Part shown: positions 17,188-24,015 of the stretch, one piece after another
How positions within the stretch are numbered: position 1 is the first letter of the stretch
Layout: each line of letters opens with the position of its first letter
Program-made: the position numbers and the translations under genes
Notes under the pieces: model-generated
Seen by the model: the letters and a program-made list of their open reading frames with translations, nothing else
Database searches by the model: none
Told to the model about the DNA's origin: nothing
DNA from: a virus
Reading direction: 5' to 3' (one strand)
DNA: 64,000 nt
IMG/VR virus record: IMGVR_UViG_3300028920_000038
Location: 1 to 64,000 of that record

Positions 17188-17443
17188 AGTGTGCTCAATA
17201 GTAGCATGCGTGTCATTGTCTAGCATGGCTGCATGCATCCAGCGTGGGACACGCATGTCAATTGCTAACATGGTGCATGGATCAATGCCGTGCTACATGT
17301 TAACATGGATCAGTGTAGTCCCACATGCACCATGCATGCATGCTACATGTTAGCACGGTACATACCAGCATGGACCATGACACATGTTAACATACTACAT
17401 ACTACCGTGCTAATATTGAGCACTATAGAGAATATATAGGAAA
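17170..17443. repeat. Inverted repeat bracketing palindrome island B
   Basis: TTTCCTATA..GTGCTCAATA at 17170-17199 is matched in inverse by TATTGAGCAC..TATAGGAAA at 17414-17443 (both ends pair, the middle does not). The middle of each copy is instead a direct repeat, CTATAGAGAATATA. The pair encloses the 214-bp island and ends at the two divergent leaderless promoters. Confidence 0.7.
17200..17413. repeat. Palindrome island B
   Basis: Chain of GTAGCATGCGTGTCATTGTC, TAGCATGGCTGCATGC, GTGGGACACGCATG, GCTAACATGGTGCATGG, GTGCTACATGTTAACATGG, AGTCCCACATGCACCATG and similar words, nearly all ending in CATG. GC content is visibly higher than the flanks. It fills the whole gap between two divergent genes. 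Confidence 0.7.
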
Positions 17444-17454
17444 GTATTATATAC
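17424..17454 (+). promoter_or_regulatory. Leaderless promoter with adjacent operator-like repeat (plus)
   Basis: ATTATATAC (17446-17454) is centred 26 bases before ATG 17476, giving a leaderless transcript. CTATAGAGAATATA (17424-17437) abuts it upstream, mirroring the minus-strand promoter. Confidence 0.6.
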
Positions 17455-17475
17455 TAGTGAATACATGTATATATT

Positions 17476-17946
17476 ATGGAACAAAAAGACTTGGAGAAAA
17501 TCGCAAATATGGTTGCGAATATTCTCGAGAAAGCAGGTGAAAAACCAACAGAAGAAAAACCACAACCACAACAAGAAATGAGTTACACTGATGGTATGAC
17601 AATGATTAGCAAGATGTCAGCTGTGGATTTAATAAAAACATTTGGACACATTGATAAAGAGCAACCGTTCTTTATACAGAGTAAAACCCTAAAAAAATTC
17701 TTTAAGGAGAATAATATTAAAGGGTTGCCGTGGATTCGATACGATATTAATATCGACAGAATTATAAAAATCGCTGACTATCGAAAGCTGACTAAAAAAT
17801 CCAGAGCAACACTGAAGAAATCCTGTTTAAAATATTTAAATGACAGGATAAAAGCCGTGAGAAACCTTGACATATCTGACAAACAAAAAGAGCATCGCAT
17901 CAACAACCTAGAAAAAGCAGTACACAAAATCGGTGATGACCTATAA
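17476..17946 (+). CDS. Leaderless hypothetical protein, 156 aa
   Basis: A helical N-terminus (IANMVANILEKAG), a Pro/Glu/Gln linker (residues 24-34), then a charged helical body: FFIQSKTLKKFFKENNIKG, IRYDINIDRIIKIADYRKL, and a terminal helix. Very basic in the second half, compatible with DNA binding, but no named fold recognised. Sits between palindrome islands B and C, so a protein acting on those repeats is an attractive but untested idea. Confidence 0.6.
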   Translation: MEQKDLEKIANMVANILEKAGEKPTEEKPQPQQEMSYTDGMTMISKMSAVDLIKTFGHIDKEQPFFIQSKTLKKFFKENNIKGLPWIRYDINIDRIIKIADYRKLTKKSRATLKKSCLKYLNDRIKAVRNLDISDKQKEHRINNLEKAVHKIGDDL

Positions 17947-17966
17947 AAAAAGAGGAGCACGAATTT

Positions 17967-18053
17967 ATGAACGCATTAATATTAAACTTGAGGGATAAAA
18001 TCCCTCCCTCTTTTATTTCGCTGGTATTTATATTAATGGAGATATTTAATTGA
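17967..18053 (+). CDS. Possible 28-aa peptide
   Basis: ATG 17967 with GGAG 10 bases upstream; encodes a short peptide with a hydrophobic second half (FISLVFILMEIF). Much of it coincides with a terminator hairpin, so it may be fortuitous. Confidence 0.25.
   Translation: MNALILNLRDKIPPSFISLVFILMEIFN
17988..18014 (+). terminator. Hairpin terminator
   Basis: GAGGGAT and ATCCCTC form a perfect 7-bp stem with an AAA loop, followed by CCTCTTTTATTT, downstream of the 156-aa gene. Confidence 0.5.
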
Positions 18054-18630
18054 GGAGGCGTGCTAATTGTTAGCATGGCACAGAGTAGCATGGATCATGG
18101 GCCATGTTAGTGTGTGACATGTTAGCGTGTGGCATGTTAGCATGGAGCATGGATCATGCATGGTTGTGGGACCTGCATGCTACGTGTTACCATGGATCAT
18201 GATAGCATGGATCAGTGGGACTGGGTCCCACAGCGTGACATTATCATGCATGCAAGCATGCTAGACATTATCACTCATGGCTGGATCATGGATCCGTGCT
18301 AGACATTCTCATGCATACTACTATGTGACACTATATCACGCGATACGCGGGCGTGCTAGAGATTGTCACGCGTGCTAGATAATAGCTGGCACTGTGGGAC
18401 TGCCATGCTAGACGTTGTCACTCATGCATGTGCCATGTTAACACGGACCATGTTAGCAGGTCGCACACGGGTCCCACACCGTGCTAGACTATATCATGCA
18501 TGGGCGTGCTAGACAGTGTCACGCAAGGCTGTGGGACTCGGCTGACAAGTGTTAGCATGGTGCATGCTACCGTGTAGCATACTAACACGCCTCATGATAA
18601 CGTGTGTCATACTAACATTGCACATGACAT
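18054..18630. repeat. Palindrome island C (about 570 bp)
   Basis: A gene-free tract holding 31 CATG tetramers by hand count, against about two expected from local base composition. Three word families alternate: TGTTAGCATGG and its complement; CRTGCTAGACATTRTCAYGC, whose core is the GACA-N-TGTC palindrome (for example 18345-18365 and 18505-18525 areas); and GTGGGACT/GTCCCAC, once as a full palindrome at about 18212-18228. Not evenly spaced and not identical, so neither CRISPR nor simple tandem repeat. Confidence 0.75.
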
Positions 18631-19132
18631 ATATAAAAACATATAAATATAAATCATTTATATATAAGTGATTTTAATTAAACCATAAAAATAATTGTGA
18701 ATTATATAAAAACCACTTTAATAATGTGCAATTCTATAAAAATAGCCCTATAAAACACTAATATAATAGTGAAAAATATAAAAACCCTGAAATAAAATAC
18801 TAATATAGGGGGTAATTCTATAAAAATGGATGAATATTAAGTGCCGTTAATCAATTAACACTACTTAATATAGGGGATTTATATAAAAATACCAGCATTT
18901 TTTACTCAACAGGAGAAGATATATATAAAAATATATATAAGCTATCTACGTGAAAGATATATAATTATATATATAAATTAGGGGTTTGTGAAATTAATAT
19001 GGACATTAATATATATTATGAACGCATATATAAATACAAAATGGAATCCTAATAATCTGAATTAAATGGTCGCATTAATATATAAAAAGCAAAATGGTTT
19101 CATATATTTCTGAATTAAGTTTATAAGGAGAA
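18630..19132 (+). repeat. AT-rich belt of TATAAAAA repeats
   Basis: About ten copies of T-N-TATAAAAA spaced 30-60 bases (for example 18631, 18713, 18734, 18776, 18818, 18879, 18923, 19081). Two longer copies share TAATATAGGGG followed by TMTATAAAAATR (about 18802-18828 and 18868-18892). Low melting stability next to the GC-rich island resembles an origin's unwinding element; alternatively decayed tandem promoters. No gene seen. Confidence 0.55.
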
Positions 19133-19136
19133 GGTA

Positions 19137-19217
19137 TTAAGACCACCCACCTTATAAAATTGCTCAATTTTTACGCATAGTAACTAATTTTCAGGGCATT
19201 TTTAAGCATAGTAACTA
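19137..19217. repeat. Two-site 31-bp-phased element, copy 1
   Basis: TTAAGACCACCCA (19137-19149) is followed, 23 bases on, by ACGCATAGTAACTA (19173-19186) and AAGCATAGTAACTA (19204-19217), 31 bp apart. The reverse complement of the pair and the same TTAAGACCACCCA recur at 43121-43200. Likely a specific protein-binding site. Confidence 0.65.
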
Positions 19218-19658
19218 GGTAATTTAAAACGAAGGGTATAGGTAAGGGGTAGTATAATTTAGGGCTATTTGATAACATATTCATAAAGGAATTATATATG
19301 ATTAGCTACTCATTTTTGGGTAGATAATTAAGTAACAGATGAGATATACATATATGACTTAATATATTTAATATAAATTTACTATAATATTTCCTAAATA
19401 TTCCCTATATATTTTACTATATATATTTTAATATACATCCTTAATTCTTAACACATTACCTATCCTATATACTATACACCCTACATATAGAATAATCCCC
19501 ACACCTTAACACCACCCTTTTATTTTATAAGACAACACATAGGGGAAAATGTTTTCTCCTCGGGTTTTTTATATTATAAATACCACTAGATTCATTATAA
19601 TTTGATAACGTAATAACGGATGATTTTTCCTTTATCTTATCAGGCATATATACCCTCA
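19218..19658. other. AT-rich stretch without gene
   Basis: About 440 bases. T/A runs and TATATA words; nothing with codon-like structure on either strand. The minus-strand frame at 19525-19743 is discounted because it covers the leader and start of the next operon. Confidence 0.6.
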
Positions 19659-19676
19659 TCGACAGGTTTAAGTACC
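19659..19676 (+). promoter_or_regulatory. Promoter of the 19733 operon
   Basis: ATCGACAGGTTTAAGTACC resembles the HNH promoter (CGAAAGGTTTATATACC) in both the BRE and box, and in the ACCACC that follows. Predicted start about 19693-19696, leaving a 38-base leader with the AGGAGATATAAT ribosome-binding site. Confidence 0.55.
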
Positions 19677-19732
19677 ACCTCCAACAATAAGGGGATGTCG
19701 GTAACGAAAAAGTTGCTGACAGGAGATATAAT

Positions 19733-19831
19733 ATGAACAGCAAAAAGAAAACCCAAGATATAAAGGCAGGTGTCGAACAGATAGTGTATGAACAACAATA
19801 TAAAACCCCTAGAAATGGGTGGATTAGTTAA
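19733..19831 (+). CDS. Small basic protein, 32 aa
   Basis: ATG 19733 has AGGAG 6-7 bases upstream, the best initiation site in this operon. The peptide is Lys-rich at the N-terminus (MNSKKKTQDIKAG) and ends at 19831. It overlaps the next frame; it may serve as a translated leader for it. Confidence 0.45.
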   Translation: MNSKKKTQDIKAGVEQIVYEQQYKTPRNGWIS

Positions 19832-20021
19832 GGAGATAGATATTATGAAAGAGCATATAGATATACTTATCGAAGATGTAGATAAGTTGAGGCAGTTGAT
19901 TCATAATAATAAAAAAGCCCTTGAAAATATGAGTGAAGGTAATCTCTCATTTATAACACTAGCTATGAATAGATTAGTGGAAATAATTGAGGAGATTATT
20001 AATATTAATAAAGAGGTGTAG
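19788..20021 (+). CDS. Coiled-coil protein, 77 aa
   Basis: Mostly one helix with heptads (EIDIMKEHIDILIEDVDKL, LVEIIEEIINI). ATG 19788 lacks a ribosome-binding site; an in-frame ATG at about 19815 (MGGLVKE) is an alternative. Precedes the 410-aa gene, whose start it meets after a GAGGTG site. No family recognised. Confidence 0.5.
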   Translation: MNNNIKPLEMGGLVKEIDIMKEHIDILIEDVDKLRQLIHNNKKALENMSEGNLSFITLAMNRLVEIIEEIININKEV

Positions 20022-20023
20022 AT

Positions 20024-21256
20024 ATGATAGAAAAAGACAAAATGACCAGCATTATAGATGAGGCAATAGAAAAAGCACTGGATAAGGTGAGTAAAATACC
20101 AGAGGCAGAACGCAGTACAGTATTATCACCTGAAAAGCTCAAGCAATATGAGAACAGCAAAAAAGAAATGAGCTACGAGTATTATAATAAGGTACAATTA
20201 AAGAAAGGTGGTATAGATAAAAAAACTGGTGAACAGAAATATACTTTTACTGGGGTTACTGAAACACCAGAAGAAAAGAGACCTATGAAAAGAATTAAAA
20301 GCCCTAAACCTTCTGATGAAAAGAAATCAGTAGATAAAAAGCTGAATAAATTACAGTATGAATTAAAGCACAACCCAATCTCCCGAACAGAACAGGTTAT
20401 AAATGATATACCTAAATCATTGGATGAATATAGTGCATCACAGAAATTAAATATATATAAATATAATACATCCTATGGTAAAGAAAGGGAGAAGGTTATA
20501 GGTAATACTTCAATCGTCAGGTCTATTGAAAAAATAGCATCAAAGAATTTCGGTAGCATTGGGGATTACGATATAGATACAATTCCTAGGTCTTTAATAA
20601 GATGTAAAGGCACAGAGGTTACTTATATTACAGATGTCCACAAGATGAATAAAAATAAACAGTTAGTTAGCAGGAGATTCTGTTCTAAAGTATTATCTAC
20701 TTGGTGTTGGGCTATGGGTATAAAATATATTCCTTCTGATAGACATATAAATGGAATAGAATTATGGGGAATTAAAATACCTGGTATTAAAGAGGTCTTA
20801 ATTAATCCAACAGATTGTGGCTATATGATTAAGGATTTAATATTCCTGATGCGAAATAAAAGCTCAAGTATAGATGACCTGTTAGATGAATTAAGAAAGG
20901 GAAATATATCTCATCAATTATATGATGTTATAATGCACAAGAGATATACAAAACAAACAACTGTTATTAATATAGTCAATGATATTAAAGTAAAAATATC
21001 TTATCTATATAATTACAGTACATCTGATGTAGCTTGGGATTATACTAAATGGAATCCAGAATATCTGATTAAAATTCTGGACAGGTTACATTCAGGAGAA
21101 TACTTTACAGATATATTAGTACCTGCTATTATAGACCTCTGGAAATATCCTATTAAGTGTACTGATACAGGTTTAAAACAAATGACAGATGAAGAACATC
21201 AGAAGAATACAGATGATTACGATATTACCCAGTATGTATGGGAGAGAGAACAATAA
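20024..21256 (+). CDS. Large hypothetical protein, 410 aa
   Basis: Not recognised. Residues 1-125 are charged and low in order (many Lys/Glu, a KRPMKRIKSPKPSDEKKS stretch). From about 165 on the sequence looks globular: SIEKIASKNFGSIGDYDID, FCSKVLSTWCWAMGIKYIPS (a helix with C, W, C), WGIKIPGIKEVLINPTDCG, and a helical C-terminus. No Walker, metal or nuclease motif found. Being the main protein of the operon beside the control region, a replication-initiator or regulator role is possible but unsupported by motif. Confidence 0.6.
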   Translation: MIEKDKMTSIIDEAIEKALDKVSKIPEAERSTVLSPEKLKQYENSKKEMSYEYYNKVQLKKGGIDKKTGEQKYTFTGVTETPEEKRPMKRIKSPKPSDEKKSVDKKLNKLQYELKHNPISRTEQVINDIPKSLDEYSASQKLNIYKYNTSYGKEREKVIGNTSIVRSIEKIASKNFGSIGDYDIDTIPRSLIRCKGTEVTYITDVHKMNKNKQLVSRRFCSKVLSTWCWAMGIKYIPSDRHINGIELWGIKIPGIKEVLINPTDCGYMIKDLIFLMRNKSSSIDDLLDELRKGNISHQLYDVIMHKRYTKQTTVINIVNDIKVKISYLYNYSTSDVAWDYTKWNPEYLIKILDRLHSGEYFTDILVPAIIDLWKYPIKCTDTGLKQMTDEEHQKNTDDYDITQYVWEREQ

Positions 21257-21405
21257 TGAAAACAAGAAAGCAGATGATAAAGACCATATCAACCGACCTT
21301 GATTATTTATGGGATAAATTACCTATTAAGAGAAAGATGTTTTACTATAATAGGTTAGATAAATTATCGAGGTCTATTGATAGTGATGTAAGGAAATATT
21401 CTTAA
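21256..21405 (+). CDS. Small basic helical protein, 49 aa
   Basis: ATG overlaps the stop of the 410-aa gene (TAATG). Product is helical and basic (MKTRKQMIKTISTDLDYLW, then YYNRLDKLSRSIDSD). Last gene of the operon; directly followed by a terminator. Confidence 0.5.
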   Translation: MKTRKQMIKTISTDLDYLWDKLPIKRKMFYYNRLDKLSRSIDSDVRKYS

Positions 21406-21430
21406 TCCTTACATTTCTCTTTTTTTTTTA
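21388..21430 (+). terminator. Hairpin + T-run terminator
   Basis: GTAAGGA (21388-21394) pairs with TCCTTAC (21406-21412), 11-base loop, then CTCTTTTTTTTTA. It ends the 19733 operon and isolates the RNA block that follows. Confidence 0.65.
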
Positions 21431-21479
21431 TTAACTGTATAATAACCAGCATTATACTTACTTTCATTATACCTTTTTT

Positions 21480-22170
21480 TATATTATCCTGCTAAATATC
21501 CAGAATAAATGCCTGATTATAATATGGATTGCATATAAATGTAAGCAGGAATCGAAAAGTTTAAGTAGTAGTTTCTGACGTTTCTCCGAGAAACTGACCA
21601 CAAACTATTTAAACTTTTGCGACTGACTTTTCGATAGGGGTTGAGAACAAGTACCTCTACAATGTTCGACATTAAGTATTGCTGTATTCCTCTTATTAAG
21701 TATTCAGAATTGTAAGAGGCAATTCTGTCTAAATTTAATAGGAGGTTAATTAGTATTTTACTTATTGTTAATATTAAAACATATACTTGTTTGGAAAAAA
21801 TTACCTTACCCAATCATAGGACAGGTAGATTTTGTTGAGGTTTTACACCTTTGAGTTTAGGTAATTCTCATTAATCACAAACCCTTACAGTAATCTCGAG
21901 TGAAATGCAAGAGATAACTGTTGATATAACAATTGATATACGCAGGAAGATATTCATAGATTTTTTAGATTACGATTCAGTAATCCTATATCTTCCTGCT
22001 CTACATTTTTCTTATACGCTATCTACTAATTACTGTCGAGTAGAAATAAAAAATATAATAGGGTGTGGCGTAATCCTAGGCAGGTTTTAAATATATCTTA
22101 TCACAGTCGGATATATTTTTTTCAGGGTTCAATTCCCTAAAAGGATTTAAAAATCCTTCACCCTATTTTT
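21480..22170 (+). ncRNA. Candidate large structured RNA, about 690 nt
   Basis: No convincing gene on either strand between 21406 and 22176. The block holds a chain of long complementary arms: TCCTGCT/AGCAGGA (21487/21544); AAAAGTTTAAGTAGT with ACTATTTAAACTTTT (21555/21604, one G-U); GTTTCT/AGAAAC (21580/21589); CAGAATTG/CAATTCTG (21705/21720) whose whole loop pairs upstream; AATTACCT/AGGTAATT (21799/21859); an 11-bp stem with one mismatch (21887/21911); GCAGGAAGATAT/ATATCTTCCTGC (21942/21988) with a nested GATTAC/GTAATC; and a 9-bp closing stem AATAGGGTG/CACCCTATT (22057/22159) ending in a U-tract. The upstream terminator and a final T-run give it its own transcription unit. A known class could not be assigned. 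Confidence 0.6.
22057..22170 (+). ncRNA. 3' multi-helix domain of the candidate RNA
   Basis: Closed by AATAGGGTG (22057-22065) and CACCCTATT (22159-22167), it contains three adjoining hairpins: AAATATATC/GATATATTT (22089/22110), AGGG-TTCAATT-CCCT (22124-22138) whose loop matches the tRNA T-loop consensus, and AAGGATTT/AAATCCTT (22141/22151), stacked directly on the closing stem. A run of T follows, as in a terminator. Confidence 0.65.
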
Positions 22171-22176
22171 GCCTTT

Positions 22177-22302
22177 ATGAAAATAATACTAGACCTAGAT
22201 AAAAATAAAGAAGAACATCAGAAGAAAGCTATGGATATATACCACAAGAAATTAGCAAGAGAAAAAAAGCCACATATTTATAATGGAAAAATCTATCCAT
22301 AA
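22177..22302 (+). CDS. Small charged protein, 41 aa
   Basis: ATG 22177 just after the RNA block. Lys/Glu/His-rich single helix (DKNKEEHQKKAMDIYHKK). No recognised family. Weak ribosome-binding site, so moderate confidence only. Confidence 0.4.
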   Translation: MKIILDLDKNKEEHQKKAMDIYHKKLAREKKPHIYNGKIYP

Positions 22303-22335
22303 AAGATGAATAAAAAAAAAAGGAGGATATTAAGA

Positions 22336-22446
22336 ATGTCTTTATCATATTGTGGACATCCACATATTGTAATGGATGAAGAAGGTAAACATTTTTGTAT
22401 CATTTGTGGAATGAGAATTAAAATAGAAGAAATAGATGAAGATTAG
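22336..22446 (+). CDS. Zinc-knuckle mini-protein, 36 aa
   Basis: Strong AAGGAGGATATTAAGA site before ATG. Ligands CGHPH near residue 6 and CIIC near 21-24 suggest one zinc ion bound by Cys2-His-Cys or similar. Function unknown. Confidence 0.55.
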   Translation: MSLSYCGHPHIVMDEEGKHFCIICGMRIKIEEIDED

Positions 22447-22454
22447 GAGGAGAT

Positions 22455-22526
22455 ATGTGCAACACTATATTCCCGTCTCTCTGGTCATTAATATGGAATG
22501 ACATAAAAAGGAAGTTAAAAAAATGA
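22455..22526 (+). CDS. 23-aa peptide
   Basis: GGAGGAGAT precedes ATG 22455, and its stop overlaps the next start (ATGA). Amphipathic, Trp-rich then Lys-rich. Could be a translational coupler for the membrane protein downstream. Confidence 0.4.
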   Translation: MCNTIFPSLWSLIWNDIKRKLKK

Positions 22527-22720
22527 TAATAAAAATTAGGGTATCTATACACACATTTATATATGGGATACTATCAGCATTATTATTTTTATTTACATAT
22601 CTAGCTGATTTACCAAACACTCTTTCTGATAAAGTAAAAGCAGTATATGTAATAATAATGTTTATAACAATGCTATCATTCTGGATTGGATTAATGTGTG
22701 ATAATGAAAAATCGGATTAG
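22523..22720 (+). CDS. Two-span membrane protein, 65 aa
   Basis: Two hydrophobic helices (FIYGILSALLFLFTYLADL and AVYVIIMFITMLSFWIGLM) joined by a short polar loop, with an acidic C-terminus. Start overlaps the preceding stop. No family recognised. Confidence 0.55.
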   Translation: MIIKIRVSIHTFIYGILSALLFLFTYLADLPNTLSDKVKAVYVIIMFITMLSFWIGLMCDNEKSD

Positions 22721-22731
22721 GAGAAATTAAA

Positions 22732-22800
22732 ATGAAAAACTTAACACCTGAAGAAAAGGAACTAATTGAACAGCACTTAAAAAAGCTAAGAAGAATGTGA
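22732..22800 (+). CDS. 22-aa helical peptide
   Basis: GGAGAAATTAAA before ATG 22732; LTPEEKELIEQHLKKLRRM is a single charged helix. Overlaps the next start. Confidence 0.35.
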   Translation: MKNLTPEEKELIEQHLKKLRRM

Positions 22801-22943
22801 ACATTATGACCTGTGATGTATATAATAAGGTACACAAGATATTAATGAAATGGGATAAGAAAATGTTGGTAGATATTATCGCAGATGAAATGTCTTGTTG
22901 TGAATTGGAACAATTCTTAAAAGATAATCCATATGGTGAGTAA
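22797..22943 (+). CDS. Small helical protein, 48 aa
   Basis: GTG 22797 overlaps the previous stop; ATG 22806 is the alternative. Contains VHKILMKWDKKMLVDIIADE and a CC pair, then ELEQFLKDNPYGE. Unknown. Confidence 0.4.
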   Translation: MNIMTCDVYNKVHKILMKWDKKMLVDIIADEMSCCELEQFLKDNPYGE

Positions 22944-22946
22944 AAT

Positions 22947-23114
22947 ATGATACCAACAAAATGGATAGAGCTATATCGGAAAAGAATTAAAGAGGCAAGA
23001 ACAGATGAGGAATTGGATAGAATAATATCTGACATTTATAATGACGGAATAGATGATGTCGATAGTTATTATGAAGAAAAAGGAGAGCCAATTCCTTGGG
23101 AAGATTTAGACTAG
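22947..23114 (+). CDS. Small acidic protein, 55 aa
   Basis: ATG 22947, three bases after the previous stop. Helical N-terminus (IELYRKRIKEARTDEEL) and acidic C-terminus ending PIPWEDLD. Not recognised. Confidence 0.45.
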   Translation: MIPTKWIELYRKRIKEARTDEELDRIISDIYNDGIDDVDSYYEEKGEPIPWEDLD

Positions 23115-23122
23115 GTAATAAT

Positions 23123-23254
23123 ATGTACATAGTAAAGTATGGTGGAGATGACATATTCGAGGGTAATATTACAGAGTGTCTACTCTACATAGAAAGTAAT
23201 CTTTCAGATATGAATGAAGGAGAATTTGTTACTATAACCATAGAGTGTGTGTGA
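23123..23254 (+). CDS. Small protein, 43 aa
   Basis: Starts after GGTAATAAT, which includes a short GGTA site. A beta-type start (MYIVKYGGDDIFEGN) and a terminal strand (FVTITIECV) suggest a small beta-alpha-beta fold. Unknown. Confidence 0.4.
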   Translation: MYIVKYGGDDIFEGNITECLLYIESNLSDMNEGEFVTITIECV

Positions 23255-23259
23255 GTAAT

Positions 23260-23358
23260 ATGAACAGTGAAGATATAGAAGAAGAAAATCTTCCTCTTAT
23301 ATTAGGAATATTTGTGATAATAGAATCCATATTAGCACTCGCAGTTTTTGTATTTTAA
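23260..23358 (+). CDS. Single-span membrane peptide, 32 aa
   Basis: GTGAGTAAT before ATG 23260. Acidic head (NSEDIEEEN) and one hydrophobic helix (LILGIFVIIESILALAVFVF). Unknown. Confidence 0.4.
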   Translation: MNSEDIEEENLPLILGIFVIIESILALAVFVF

Positions 23359-23371
23359 AATGGAGGATATT

Positions 23372-23767
23372 ATGAAAGAAAAATATTGTGAATCAAAAAT
23401 GTTAGAGCAACTTACTAAAGAGGTAGAGAAAAATCTACCAAAAAATTATGAATTAAGTTACGGACATAGGGTAATTAAATACCTTGAAACTTATGATATA
23501 CAAGAGCCAGATACAGCAGGATATTTTTATGACGCATTTAAATATGAAACTTCTTATAAGGTATCTCGTATAAAGGTAGACGGAATTATAATTAAAAAAG
23601 AAACAGTAGTTAAATGTATCTTTAGAGAAAACTATGAATGGGTTTGTGATATTTTTGAACATGAATTATTATTATATGATATATCTCTTTATAGCATAAT
23701 CAAAAAGGCAATTCTAAAAATTGAAAAGAAATTTGATACAGAAATCACATTAACTAAATGTTGGTAA
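23372..23767 (+). CDS. Hypothetical protein, 131 aa
   Basis: Start placed at ATG 23372, 5 bases after GGAGG; the longer frame from 23348 begins inside the previous gene. Mixed alpha/beta sequence (ELSYGHRVIKYLETYDIQ, VKCIFRENYEWVCDIFEHE). No motif recognised. Confidence 0.55.
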   Translation: MKEKYCESKMLEQLTKEVEKNLPKNYELSYGHRVIKYLETYDIQEPDTAGYFYDAFKYETSYKVSRIKVDGIIIKKETVVKCIFRENYEWVCDIFEHELLLYDISLYSIIKKAILKIEKKFDTEITLTKCW

Positions 23768-23785
23768 AAAAAAAACGTCATAGGG

Positions 23786-23793
23786 TTTTATAG
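23786..23793 (+). promoter_or_regulatory. Internal promoter candidate
   Basis: TTTTATAG in the gap after a nine-A run; predicted start near 23815, leaving an 18-base leader with AAGGAG before ATG 23833. Suggests separate, perhaps strong, expression of the 60-aa gene. Confidence 0.35.
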
Positions 23794-23832
23794 TTTCCCT
23801 TAAAAAAACGAACTGAAAAAGGAGAAGTTGAT

Positions 23833-24015
23833 ATGGCTGATATCAAGAAATTGAGGACATCCAAAAATGGTAACGATATCTATGCTCTACCTGTCGGCAC
23901 AGTTGAGGGTACAAAAACTACCTTCAAAAGTGGTAACAAAGGATATAGAATGTTCGGTAGAGTTATCATTGACGGAAGTCAATTCCAATTAACAGGACAA
24001 CTTACATCACTTTAA
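23833..24015 (+). CDS. Small beta-rich protein, 60 aa
   Basis: Very good AAAAAGGAGAAGTTGAT site. Beta-type, Gly-rich sequence (YALPVGTVEGTKTTF, GYRMFGRVIIDGSQFQLTGQL) with balanced charge. Its own promoter, strong initiation site and codons less AT-biased than neighbours suggest abundant expression, as for a nucleic-acid-binding or host-takeover protein. No family identified. Confidence 0.6.
   Translation: MADIKKLRTSKNGNDIYALPVGTVEGTKTTFKSGNKGYRMFGRVIIDGSQFQLTGQLTSL

Noticed and set aside
18054-18630. CRISPR array
   Set aside because: Repeats are short, degenerate, palindromic and unevenly spaced, with no constant repeat-spacer unit and no cas genes.
19525-19743. Minus-strand 72-codon frame
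   Set aside because: Covers the promoter and leader of the 19733 operon on the other strand; hydrophobic sequence is what AT-rich noncoding DNA produces.
21517-21813. Minus-strand 98-codon frame
   Set aside because: Runs through the strongest RNA hairpins, lacks a ribosome-binding site and has no recognisable domain.
21905-22090. Plus-strand 61-codon frame
   Set aside because: Coincides with 11-bp and 12-bp stems and the start of the closing stem; no initiation site.
22114-22165. Possible tRNA (T-loop GGTTCAATTCC)
   Set aside because: The T-loop consensus is good, but an extra hairpin lies between the T-arm and the closing stem and no D-arm or 7-nt anticodon loop can be drawn. Treated as part of the structured RNA.
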